Assembly: GCA_903884945.1 (NCBI GenBank)
Contig: CAISGR010000141.1
Location: 1-47,477, forward strand
DNA length: 47,477 bases
Source: an uncultured bacterium
GTDB taxonomy: Bacteria; Pseudomonadota; Alphaproteobacteria; Sphingomonadales; Sphingomonadaceae
Direction of reading: 5' to 3'
Position numbers and translations under genes: made by a program. The notes under the pieces were generated by a model, which saw only the letters and a program-made list of their open reading frames with translations, was not told where the DNA came from and searched no databases. Shown one piece after another: positions 39,208-47,477 of the stretch (position 1 is the first letter of the stretch; each line of letters begins with the position of its first letter).

Positions 39208-41301
39208 ATGCATCTCACCCATGAAGCGGGCGCCCTGTCGGCCCGTCCGATCAGCTTTGTCGAAACCGATATCCGCACGGTGCGCTGGATCGCGCAGGCC
39301 GCGATCAACGTCGAGCTTTTCACCATCCCGCTCTACATGACCACGCTCTACTCGATCGAGGGTTTCCACCCGATCACGGGCAAGGGCAATGATTTCTACA
39401 AGGGCCGCCAATGGCCCGGCGCCAAGGCCAGTGCGTTTCCGGAGAGCGATTCGACCAAGCCCGGCTGGGGCAACAAGCGCGCCTTCAACATCATCTTCTC
39501 GATCTTCATCCAGGAGATGCTGCATCTGCAGATGGCGGCCAACATCGCCACCGCGATCGGCTGCACGCCCGACTTCACTGATCCCGCGCTCCAGGATTCG
39601 GACAATGGCTGGATCTGCTACGGCCCGGCGCTCACCACGATTCCCGATATCGTCGATCTGCAGGACACCTCGACCTATGCCGGGGTCAAGGTCAATGTCG
39701 GCCCGCTCGACGCCGACCGCATCCAGCTCTTCCTTGCGATCGAGCAGCCGCAGGACGATGCCGAGCGCGATATCGTGCGCAACAAGGACCGGTATTTCCC
39801 CAAGGTCCCGTTCGATGGCGGCAAGCCGGACTATGATCCCGCCACGGCCGGCATCATGTTCGGCTCGATCGGCTATATGTACCAGTGCTATCGCGACTAT
39901 CTCCAGATCCGCTACGACGACGGCACCTGTCTCTGGGATCATGTCTTCGACGAGAACGGGCAGCAGAACGACCTGTTCAACAATTTCAGCTTCCCCGGCC
40001 ACCCGATGCGCGAATATATGGGCGTCGAGACGACCGTCGCGCTGACCGACAAGAACATCGCGTTCCGCCAGGCGCTCAACATGATGAACGCCATCACTGA
40101 CCAGGGCGAAGGCGCGACGCTCAAGGCGCGGCTGAAGCTGGCCAACGAGGCGGGGATGCTCCAGGCGGTCGAGGTGCGCTACCGGCCGGACAAGGATGCG
40201 CTTGAATCGGATTATCCGAGCTATTCGGATACCGGCGAGCAGGTTCCCTCGGGCGACGCCGCGGCGCGCTACGACAATGATGGCGAGGATCATTATGCCC
40301 GCTTCAAGGAAGTGCGGCAGCTGATGCTCGACGGCGGCATCGTCACCTGGGACCAGTCGCCGAAGGTCGGCAACTGGACGGCGGCTGATCTCACCACCGC
40401 CGATTACGATCCCAACGACAATCCCTATGGCCTGCCCACCCCGGAGCAGATCGCGACCGCGCTCAACAACCTCCATGCCGAGCCGGTGCGCGACCAGAGC
40501 CATGTCACGATGAGCCAGGCCGTGGTCGGCGCGATCAAGGGCGTCACCACGGTGCTGAACCAGTATTGGAATCCGGGCGGCGCCTCGGTCTCCTTCCCCT
40601 TCCCGTCGATGGCCGGATCAGGCGATCGCATGGCGACGGCCTGGGCCGCGATGGGCATGACGCCCGATCTGAGCAAGGGCATCGCTTCGCCCAACACCCA
40701 TATCGTCAACCACACCTGCCAGGGGCTCGATCTCAGCACGCCCGATACGCCGGGCACCAACAGCTGCGCGCTGACCCAGGTCTATCACACCTGCCGTGGC
40801 TCGAACCTGTGCAAGGGCATGGGCGGCTGCGGTTTCGTCCAGGCCAGCACTGGCGGCGGCAGCTGCGGGGGAGGGGGCGGCAGTTGCAGTTCCGCCGTCA
40901 AGGTGCCCACCCCGGGCGTGGCGACGGGCGGCGGCTGCTCGGCGGTCGCGGTGCGCGCCAAGGGCGGCCTGTGCGGCACCCCGACGCCGACGCCCAGCGG
41001 CACCACCTATACCGCGCCGAGCGACAATCAGTGCGGCGGGTTCGGCGGGTGCGCGGTGCCGATCTCGGCCTGCCAGATCTATCCCGTCAGCGGCACGATG
41101 GACCTGTTCCAGCTCTCGGCCGCGCATGGCTGCGGCAAGTACCAGCCCACCAAGTTCGGCACGCTGCCGTTCAACAAGGGCGACAAGGTGGAGGATATCG
41201 CCTTCCAGGCCTTCACTGCGGTCGCCAAGCAGATGGGCATGCCGGCCCCGACCCAGCAGGAGCCGAACGACATCCGCCTTGCCTTCCCGCCATCGACCTG
41301 A
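39208..41301 (+). CDS. Ferritin-like protein (VioB/RebD-type) with a 13-cysteine C-terminal region
   Basis: A 697-residue protein without signal peptide, from the ATG at 39208 (ribosome site GAGAGGGG; the open frame starts at 39061). The N-terminal third is a ferritin-like di-iron-type domain of the PF12902 group known from VioB and RebD: E36 in INVELFTIPLYM and the E103-x-x-H106 pair in IQEMLHLQMAANI. The middle (about 230-490) is alpha-helical with no family I can name. Residues 504-642 are striking: cysteines at 504, 520, 529, 535, 541, 553, 560, 577, 589, 609, 615, 622 and 642, in Gly/Ser/Thr/Pro-rich sequence, against about four in the first 500 residues. The last 50 residues have none. 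The next two genes encode a DUF692 oxidase and a DUF2063 protein, which suggests that these cysteines are modified. Alternatively the tail simply binds metal or forms disulfides. Confidence 0.85.
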   Translation: MHLTHEAGALSARPISFVETDIRTVRWIAQAAINVELFTIPLYMTTLYSIEGFHPITGKGNDFYKGRQWPGAKASAFPESDSTKPGWGNKRAFNIIFSIFIQEMLHLQMAANIATAIGCTPDFTDPALQDSDNGWICYGPALTTIPDIVDLQDTSTYAGVKVNVGPLDADRIQLFLAIEQPQDDAERDIVRNKDRYFPKVPFDGGKPDYDPATAGIMFGSIGYMYQCYRDYLQIRYDDGTCLWDHVFDENGQQNDLFNNFSFPGHPMREYMGVETTVALTDKNIAFRQALNMMNAITDQGEGATLKARLKLANEAGMLQAVEVRYRPDKDALESDYPSYSDTGEQVPSGDAAARYDNDGEDHYARFKEVRQLMLDGGIVTWDQSPKVGNWTAADLTTADYDPNDNPYGLPTPEQIATALNNLHAEPVRDQSHVTMSQAVVGAIKGVTTVLNQYWNPGGASVSFPFPSMAGSGDRMATAWAAMGMTPDLSKGIASPNTHIVNHTCQGLDLSTPDTPGTNSCALTQVYHTCRGSNLCKGMGGCGFVQASTGGGSCGGGGGSCSSAVKVPTPGVATGGGCSAVAVRAKGGLCGTPTPTPSGTTYTAPSDNQCGGFGGCAVPISACQIYPVSGTMDLFQLSAAHGCGKYQPTKFGTLPFNKGDKVEDIAFQAFTAVAKQMGMPAPTQQEPNDIRLAFPPST

Positions 41302-41339
41302 GGAAGCCGTGCGGCCGAGCCCCTCCAGCCTGCCGTCCT

Positions 41340-41399
41340 CCCGGACCTGGTCCGGGGGCCAGGGCCCCGCAAACGCCGGCGCCGTGGGCGTTGCGGGGC
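41340..41399 (+). other. Two tandem hairpins between the ferritin-like gene and the MNIO gene
   Basis: The first is CCCGGAC (41340-41346) with GTCCGGG (41350-41356), loop CTG. The second pairs GCCCCGCAA-A-CGCC (41364-41377, one bulged A) with GGCG-TTGCGGGGC (41387-41399), about 13 bp. No T-run follows. They sit 39 bases after the stop of the ferritin-like gene, inside the probable operon, and could act as a partial terminator or protect the upstream mRNA, giving more ferritin-like protein than modifying enzyme. Confidence 0.5.
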
Positions 41400-41475
41400 G
41401 GTGGATGCCGCCGCGCGCAGGGCCCGGCGGCGCGATCGGGAACGAACGCGCTCATCCGCGCGGGGCCCGCGGCCG

Positions 41476-42360
41476 TTGACCCAGCACCCGGATCCGCTCC
41501 CGGTCCAGCCGCGCCTCGGGCTTCCCGATCCGGGCGACGGGGTGGGGCTGCGCGAGGAACATTATCCGCACCTCATGCGCACCCCGCCCGCTGCCTGGGG
41601 GGTGGACTGGTTCGAGATCATCTCGGAGAACTATCTCGATAACGAGGGCTATGGCATGCACGTGCTCGAGCATGTCGCGGCGCATCGCCCGATCGTGATG
41701 CACGGGGTGTCGCTGTCGATCGGCAGCACCGCGCCGCTCGATCTGGCCTATCTCGCGAAGCTCGGGGCGCTGGCCGCGCGCGTCGCGCCGCTCTGGATCT
41801 CGGACCATCTCTGCTGGACGGGGGTCGGCGGGCGCAACAGCCATGATCTCCTGCCCATGCCGCTCACCGAGGAGAGCCTCGCCCATACCGCCGCCCGCGT
41901 GCGCGCGGTGCAGGACTTTCTCTGTCGCCCGATCGTTCTGGAAAACCCCAGCACCTATCTCGCCTTCCGGTCGAGCCACATGCCCGAATGGGAATTCATT
42001 GGGCGACTGGCGGAGGATACCGGCTGCGGCTTGCTGCTCGACGTCAACAATGTCCATGTCAGCGCGGTCAACCAGTTCTTCGATCCGCTTGCCTATATCG
42101 ATGCGATTCCGGCGAACCACGTCGTGCAGATCCATCTCGCGGGCCCGAGCGATCACGGCACCCACCTGATCGACACCCATGATCACCCGGTGCCCGACGC
42201 GGTCTGGCCGCTCTATGCCCGGGCGTGGGAACGGTGCGGGCCGGTGGCGACCCTGCTCGAATGGGATGCGAACATCCCGCCCTTCGACGATCTGCTCGCC
42301 GAATTGGCCAAGGCGAAGGCCGTGCGCGAAACCGTGCGCGACGCGCTGGTGGCGGCCTGA
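41476..42360 (+). CDS. DUF692 multinuclear non-heme iron oxidase (MNIO, BufB/MbnB-like)
   Basis: A TIM-barrel iron enzyme of the DUF692 family, whose studied members (MbnB, TglH, BufB and others) oxidise cysteines in ribosomal peptides. Family blocks are complete: [81 protein letters not shown] and [11 protein letters not shown]. These hold the candidate iron ligands: His of MHGV, SDH, QIH and THD, the acidic residues of LEN, LLD, DTH and LEW, and Asn of VNN. The start is uncertain: TTG at 41476 gives 294 residues and fits the family, while a GTG at 41401 adds 25 Arg-rich residues and directly follows a hairpin. Its stop overlaps the next ATG (TGATG). The substrate is inferred to be the Cys-rich tail encoded upstream. 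Confidence 0.93.
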   Translation: MTQHPDPLPVQPRLGLPDPGDGVGLREEHYPHLMRTPPAAWGVDWFEIISENYLDNEGYGMHVLEHVAAHRPIVMHGVSLSIGSTAPLDLAYLAKLGALAARVAPLWISDHLCWTGVGGRNSHDLLPMPLTEESLAHTAARVRAVQDFLCRPIVLENPSTYLAFRSSHMPEWEFIGRLAEDTGCGLLLDVNNVHVSAVNQFFDPLAYIDAIPANHVVQIHLAGPSDHGTHLIDTHDHPVPDAVWPLYARAWERCGPVATLLEWDANIPPFDDLLAELAKAKAVRETVRDALVAA

Positions 42361-43142
42361 TGGCCGGGCTCGCCGATCTCCAGTCCTGGCTCCAGGCGGC
42401 GATGCTCGACGGCGCGGCCGAGGATCCCCGCGCCCATGTGCTGGGCGACAACCGCCTGACCGCGGAGATGCGGCTCGGCATCTATGCGCAGGGCTATCGC
42501 CTGCGCCTGCTCGAATGCCTCGGCATCGAATATCCGTTGCTCGCCGCGCTTGCCGGCCCGACTGCCTTCGGCCTGTTCGCGCAGGGCTATATCGCGGCCC
42601 ACCCGTCGCGGTCGTACACCCTCTATGATTTCGGGGCGGGCTTCGCCGATTATCTGGAAGCGTCGCGGCCATCGGGCGACGGCACACCGCAGGCGGTCGA
42701 AGCCATCCCGGCCGCGCTGGCCCGAATCGAGCGCGCCCGGGCCGAGGTCCACCGCGCCCGCGGCATGGAAGGCGCGGCCCCGGTGGCGGTCGAGACCGGC
42801 TTCGATCCGCTGATGGCCTCGATCCTCGGCCTCGGTCTCGGCCGCGCCTGGTGGCGGCCGGACAGCGTCCGACTGCTGGAACTCCCCTTCGACTTCACGG
42901 AAACCATCGCCGCCGCCGAGCGCGGCGATCCGCCGGTCCTCCCGGTCGCTGCACCGTCGCTGCTCGCGGTGGCGCGGGCGCACTATCGGATCGAGTGCCA
43001 CCCGCTCGCGGACTGGCAATATGCGTGGCTATCCGGGTTGCCCGGGGAGATCTCCGGTGCCCGCCCGGCGCCGGCCGATGCCCGGCTCGACGCCTGGCTG
43101 CCCTTCGCTATTGCCAGCGGCCTGATCGCCCCGGCTGCCTGA
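42360..43142 (+). CDS. DUF2063 MNIO-partner protein (BufC-like)
   Basis: A 260-residue protein whose N-terminal half is the DUF2063 domain, often labelled putative DNA-binding: LAGLADLQSWLQAAML, DNRLTAEMRLGIYAQGY, RLRLLECLGIEYPLLAAL, FGLFAQGYIAAHPSRSY and LYDFGAGFADYL. In bufferin systems the equivalent BufC protein works with the DUF692 enzyme and is thought to present the precursor. The C-terminal half (about 130-260) is less conserved. The ATG at 42360 overlaps the DUF692 stop by one base, so the pair is co-translated. It contains few cysteines itself. The opposing histidine-kinase gene ends 12 bases further. Confidence 0.9.
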   Translation: MAGLADLQSWLQAAMLDGAAEDPRAHVLGDNRLTAEMRLGIYAQGYRLRLLECLGIEYPLLAALAGPTAFGLFAQGYIAAHPSRSYTLYDFGAGFADYLEASRPSGDGTPQAVEAIPAALARIERARAEVHRARGMEGAAPVAVETGFDPLMASILGLGLGRAWWRPDSVRLLELPFDFTETIAAAERGDPPVLPVAAPSLLAVARAHYRIECHPLADWQYAWLSGLPGEISGARPAPADARLDAWLPFAIASGLIAPAA

Positions 43143-43154
43143 GGCGGCACCGGC

Positions 43155-44240
43155 TCAGGCGTCGGCGGGAGCGGCGTCCGATCGCTCGAAGAAGATCGTG
43201 ACGCGCATGCCCGCGCCCGGGGCCGAGTCGACCTCGACCCGCGCCTTGGCATTCTGCCGCAGCGACTGGACGATCAGCGCGCCCAGCTTGCCCGTCTTGG
43301 GCCAGGCCACGCCCTCGGCCAGGCCGACGCCATCGTCGGCGACCACCACGCGGCAGCCCGTCTCGTCGACGATGCTGTGCAGGCTGATCGTGCCGCCCGC
43401 GCGCCCCTCGAAGGCGTGCTTCAGGGCATTGGTCAGCAGCTCGTTCACGACCAGACCGGCAGGCATCGCGACATTGACCGAGACCGGCCAGGTATCGACC
43501 TGGAGGTCGAGATGGATGCCCTCCACGGCGTGTGCGCGCATCACCGCGGACGCCACGCCGCTGAGATAGCTGCCGAGGTCGACGCTTTCGCTGACCTCTT
43601 CCTCGGAAAGCGAACGGTACAGCAGGGCAAGCGCCTCGATTCGCCCCGCCAGCCGGTCGAAGCGCTCGCCGGTCTCGTCGTCAGGCAGGTTCCGCGCCTC
43701 GAGCCGGATCAGTGCAGTGATCATCTGGAGATTGTTCTTCACGCGGTGCTGCAACTCGCGCAGCAACGTGTCGCGGTCCTTCAGGCGTTGCGCCAGGGCA
43801 GCACTTTCGTCGGCCTGCTGCCAGCGGGATTCGGCAAGGGCGACGAGCCGGAACAGCGGGGTGCCATCGTCGTCCTGGATGACGTTCGACCAGACATCGA
43901 CGGAGATCGTGGCCCCGTCGCGCGCGATGTGGAAAATCCCGACATGATCGTCATTCGCGACGATCGCCTCGCTCAGCGGCCGGCCGTCGGGCGCCATGGT
44001 GTGGCCCGGGAGCGCGTTCCAGGCCTTTCCCACGATCTCCCCAGCGGTTTCGCCCGTCAGGCGCTCGAATTCGAAATTGGCATAGGTGATGCGCTCGTGC
44101 GGCCGCAATTCAGCGACCGCGATCGCCACCGGGACGTGATCGAGGAACTGCTTGAAGCGGTCGCTTGCCAGCGCGTGCGCGAGGTCCGGCGACTGGAGAA
44201 ACTGCTCCACGCGCTCGGCATCGTCGTCTTCCTTCGCCAT
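43155..44240 (-). CDS. PAS-domain sensor histidine kinase, HisKA_2 type
   Basis: A 361-residue soluble kinase. A PAS domain covers about residues 28-140 (QFLDHVPVAIAVAEL, YANFEFERLTGE, IGRKAWN-like block here VGKAWNAL, DVWSNVIQDDDG). The dimerisation/phosphoacceptor domain is HisKA_2: LLRELQHRVKNNLQMI with H165. The ATPase has the N-box VVNELLTNALKHAF, the G1 box VADDGVGL and a G2-like GALIVQSL. Many sphingomonad kinases of this class feed the PhyR/EcfG general stress response, and the adjacent katE and SDR genes fit that idea, but no response regulator is encoded here. There are no membrane helices; the ATG at 44240 is the only reasonable start. Confidence 0.9.
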   Translation of the reverse strand: MAKEDDDAERVEQFLQSPDLAHALASDRFKQFLDHVPVAIAVAELRPHERITYANFEFERLTGETAGEIVGKAWNALPGHTMAPDGRPLSEAIVANDDHVGIFHIARDGATISVDVWSNVIQDDDGTPLFRLVALAESRWQQADESAALAQRLKDRDTLLRELQHRVKNNLQMITALIRLEARNLPDDETGERFDRLAGRIEALALLYRSLSEEEVSESVDLGSYLSGVASAVMRAHAVEGIHLDLQVDTWPVSVNVAMPAGLVVNELLTNALKHAFEGRAGGTISLHSIVDETGCRVVVADDGVGLAEGVAWPKTGKLGALIVQSLRQNAKARVEVDSAPGAGMRVTIFFERSDAAPADA

Positions 44241-44323
44241 CGATGCGCGCCGCTCCGTTTACAAGAAGCGCTGCGCTACCAGAAATTCGTGCCGGGTGTG
44301 GGAAAAGACTCGATGCGGGGTTG

Positions 44324-44345
44324 GCCCGCGCCTCGTGGCGCGGGC
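44324..44345. terminator. Hairpin after katE
   Basis: A perfect 9-bp stem, GCCCGCGCC (44324-44332) and GGCGCGGGC (44337-44345), with a four-base loop, starts eight bases beyond the katE stop on the minus strand. No T-run follows, so it may end or stabilise the transcript. It lies in the 112-base gap that also carries the kinase promoter. Confidence 0.5.
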
Positions 44346-44352
44346 TCCGGGC

Positions 44353-46443
<2,091 letters not shown>

Positions 46444-46539
46444 CACTCGCTCCCGTCTCTGTTCGCGGGCTCAACTGTCGGCGCGGCGGGAAGGTCCCCG
46501 GTTTTCGGCCCCCTTGCTCTGGATCAACGCGATTCCGGC

Positions 46540-47477
46540 TCAGCCCCCCGCATAGCCGCCGATGATCGGCAGGATTTCGCCCGTGATGTAGCTCGAGCAT
46601 TGCGGGGAGGCGAGGAAGACATAGGCTGGCGCGATCTCTTCGGGCTGGGCCGGGCGCTTCATCGGTGTGTCGGCCCCGAACTGCGCGACATCCGGGCCTT
46701 CCTTGTCGCTTGGATTGAGCGGGGTCCAGACCGGCCCCGGCGCAACTGCATTGACGCGAATGCCCTTGGGGATCAGGTGCGTGGCGAGGCTGCGGGTAAA
46801 GGCGTGGATGCCGCCCTTGGTCATCGAATAATCAAGCAGATCCTTGTTGCCCAGCAGGCCGGTGACGGAACCCGTGTTCACGATCGCGCCGCCGGGCTTC
46901 ATCTGCTCGACCGCAGCCTGCGCCATGTAGAAATAGCCGTAGAGATTGGTCTTCAGCGTCTGGTCGAAATGCGCCGCGGTCAGGTCGGCGAGGGTCGAAT
47001 GCACCTGGAAGGCGGCATTGTTGACGAGCACGTCGAGCCGGCCGAACGCTTTGACCGTCTGCGCCACCGCGTCCTGGCAGAACGCCTGGTCGCGCACGTC
47101 GCCGGGGATCAGGAGGCAGCGACCGCCTTCCTTCTCGACTGCCTTCCGGACGATGCTTGCGTCCTCCGCCTCGTCCTCGCCGAGATAGACGATGGCGACG
47201 TCGGCACCTTCCCGCGCGAACAGCACGGCGACCGAGCGACCGATGCCGGAGTCCCCGCCGGTGATGAGCGTGGCCAGGCCCTCCAGCTTGCCCGAGCCCC
47301 TGTAGAAGGGCGCGTCGTACATCGGCGGCGGATCGAGCCGCGTCTCGCTGCCGGGCTTCCGCTGATGCTGTTGCGGCAGCGGCGGTTCGGGATAGGCCCG
47401 CGCGCCGGCCTGCATCGCGCCCGATTTCTTCTTCTTCGCCTTCTTGTCGGCCTTGGCGACCTGCGCCTGGATCGCAC
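46540..47477 (-). CDS. SDR-family oxidoreductase with lysine-rich N-terminus (5' end beyond window)
   Basis: Short-chain dehydrogenase of the stress-associated YhdG/YghA-like group. The Rossmann motif is TLITGGDSGIGRSVAV, the structural motif VNNAAF, and the catalytic Ser-Tyr-Lys are in VNTGSVTG and DYSMTKGG. The usual 45-residue extension before the fold is present (YPEPPLPQQHQRKPGSETRL). An ATG at 47415 could start it, but the frame stays open to the window edge with a Lys-rich stretch (AKADKKAKKKKSGAMQAG), as in relatives, so the true start probably lies outside. It is upstream of katE on the same strand, which suggests a shared oxidative or desiccation stress role. The substrate is unknown. 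Confidence 0.9.
   Translation of the reverse strand, partial: AIQAQVAKADKKAKKKKSGAMQAGARAYPEPPLPQQHQRKPGSETRLDPPPMYDAPFYRGSGKLEGLATLITGGDSGIGRSVAVLFAREGADVAIVYLGEDEAEDASIVRKAVEKEGGRCLLIPGDVRDQAFCQDAVAQTVKAFGRLDVLVNNAAFQVHSTLADLTAAHFDQTLKTNLYGYFYMAQAAVEQMKPGGAIVNTGSVTGLLGNKDLLDYSMTKGGIHAFTRSLATHLIPKGIRVNAVAPGPVWTPLNPSDKEGPDVAQFGADTPMKRPAQPEEIAPAYVFLASPQCSSYITGEILPIIGGYAGG

Noticed and set aside
39208..41301. Rebeccamycin/violacein-type biosynthetic cluster, suggested by the VioB/RebD-like ferritin domain
   Set aside because: No tryptophan oxidase, chromopyrrolic-acid or glycosylation genes are near; the halogenase-like gene is 17 kb away with other partners.
41401..41475. GTG start for the DUF692 protein
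   Set aside because: The extra 25 residues are Arg-rich and family proteins begin close to the VGLREEHY block; the TTG at 41476 was preferred, though not proven.
43154..43155. Transcriptional read-through link between the DUF2063 gene and the histidine kinase
   Set aside because: The genes are convergent with a 12-base gap, so the kinase is not part of the MNIO operon.

Overview
The window reads as chromosomal DNA of a high-GC alphaproteobacterium, most likely a Sphingomonas or close relative. Signs of this are two large TonB-dependent receptors, an ECF sigma/anti-sigma (FecI/FecR-like) pair, a HisKA_2-type PAS histidine kinase, a tryptophan-halogenase-like flavoprotein beside a pirin, HPII-type catalase next to a lysine-rich SDR, and many short overlaps between co-directional genes. 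This is a judgement from gene content; no search was run. No rRNA, tRNA, IS element, prophage or CRISPR array was recognised.

Layout. 1-587: the N-terminus of a secreted protein on the minus strand and an AT-rich divergent regulatory region. 588-3222: htpG and a convergent 2OG-Fe(II) oxygenase. 3645-10783: a plus-strand run of GT2 glycosyltransferase, ChbG/HpnK-type deacetylase, ECF sigma factor, FecR, STN-type TonB receptor and a GT-C membrane glycosyltransferase, mostly overlapping. 10737-13856: a minus-strand set with an arylsulfotransferase-like protein, a small membrane protein, a membrane-anchored PAPS-type sulfotransferase and a possible 27-codon leader ORF. 14635-20838: a small conserved protein, an alpha-amino-acid ester hydrolase, a Phd/VapC toxin-antitoxin pair, a CPA2 antiporter and an outer-membrane barrel. 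20870-25520: tryptophan-halogenase-like protein, pirin, 3-hydroxyisobutyrate-dehydrogenase-like protein and a secreted aldose 1-epimerase. 25620-31499: acetate permease ActP with its DUF485 partner, a small PTP-like protein, then a secreted sialate-O-acetylesterase-type esterase and an SGNH hydrolase. 31519-33727: a YdcF protein and a divergent GGDEF/PilZ pair. 33854-38125: a tiny secreted protein, a MarR regulator coupled to a TonB receptor, and an SH3-domain protein. 38264-43142: an R-body RebB homologue divergent from the most interesting locus. 43155-47477: a PAS/HisKA_2 kinase, katE and an SDR whose N-terminus lies outside the window.

The strongest candidate for an undescribed system is 39208-43142. 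A 697-residue ferritin-like protein (VioB/RebD-type ferritin fold) ends in a 139-residue stretch holding 13 cysteines, mostly in Gly/Ser/Thr-rich context. It is followed by a DUF692 enzyme (multinuclear non-heme iron oxidase, MNIO) and a DUF2063 partner protein. That enzyme/partner pair is the one that modifies cysteines in bufferin-type RiPPs, but here the only obvious cysteine-rich substrate is the tail of a large enzyme-like protein rather than a short precursor peptide.

Secondary points are the pairing of two unrelated sulfotransferase folds in one operon, a cell-surface-signalling module embedded in a glycan gene run, and related palindromes in front of the epimerase and acetylesterase genes that flank an acetate permease, suggesting a plant-polysaccharide de-acetylation and acetate-uptake unit.
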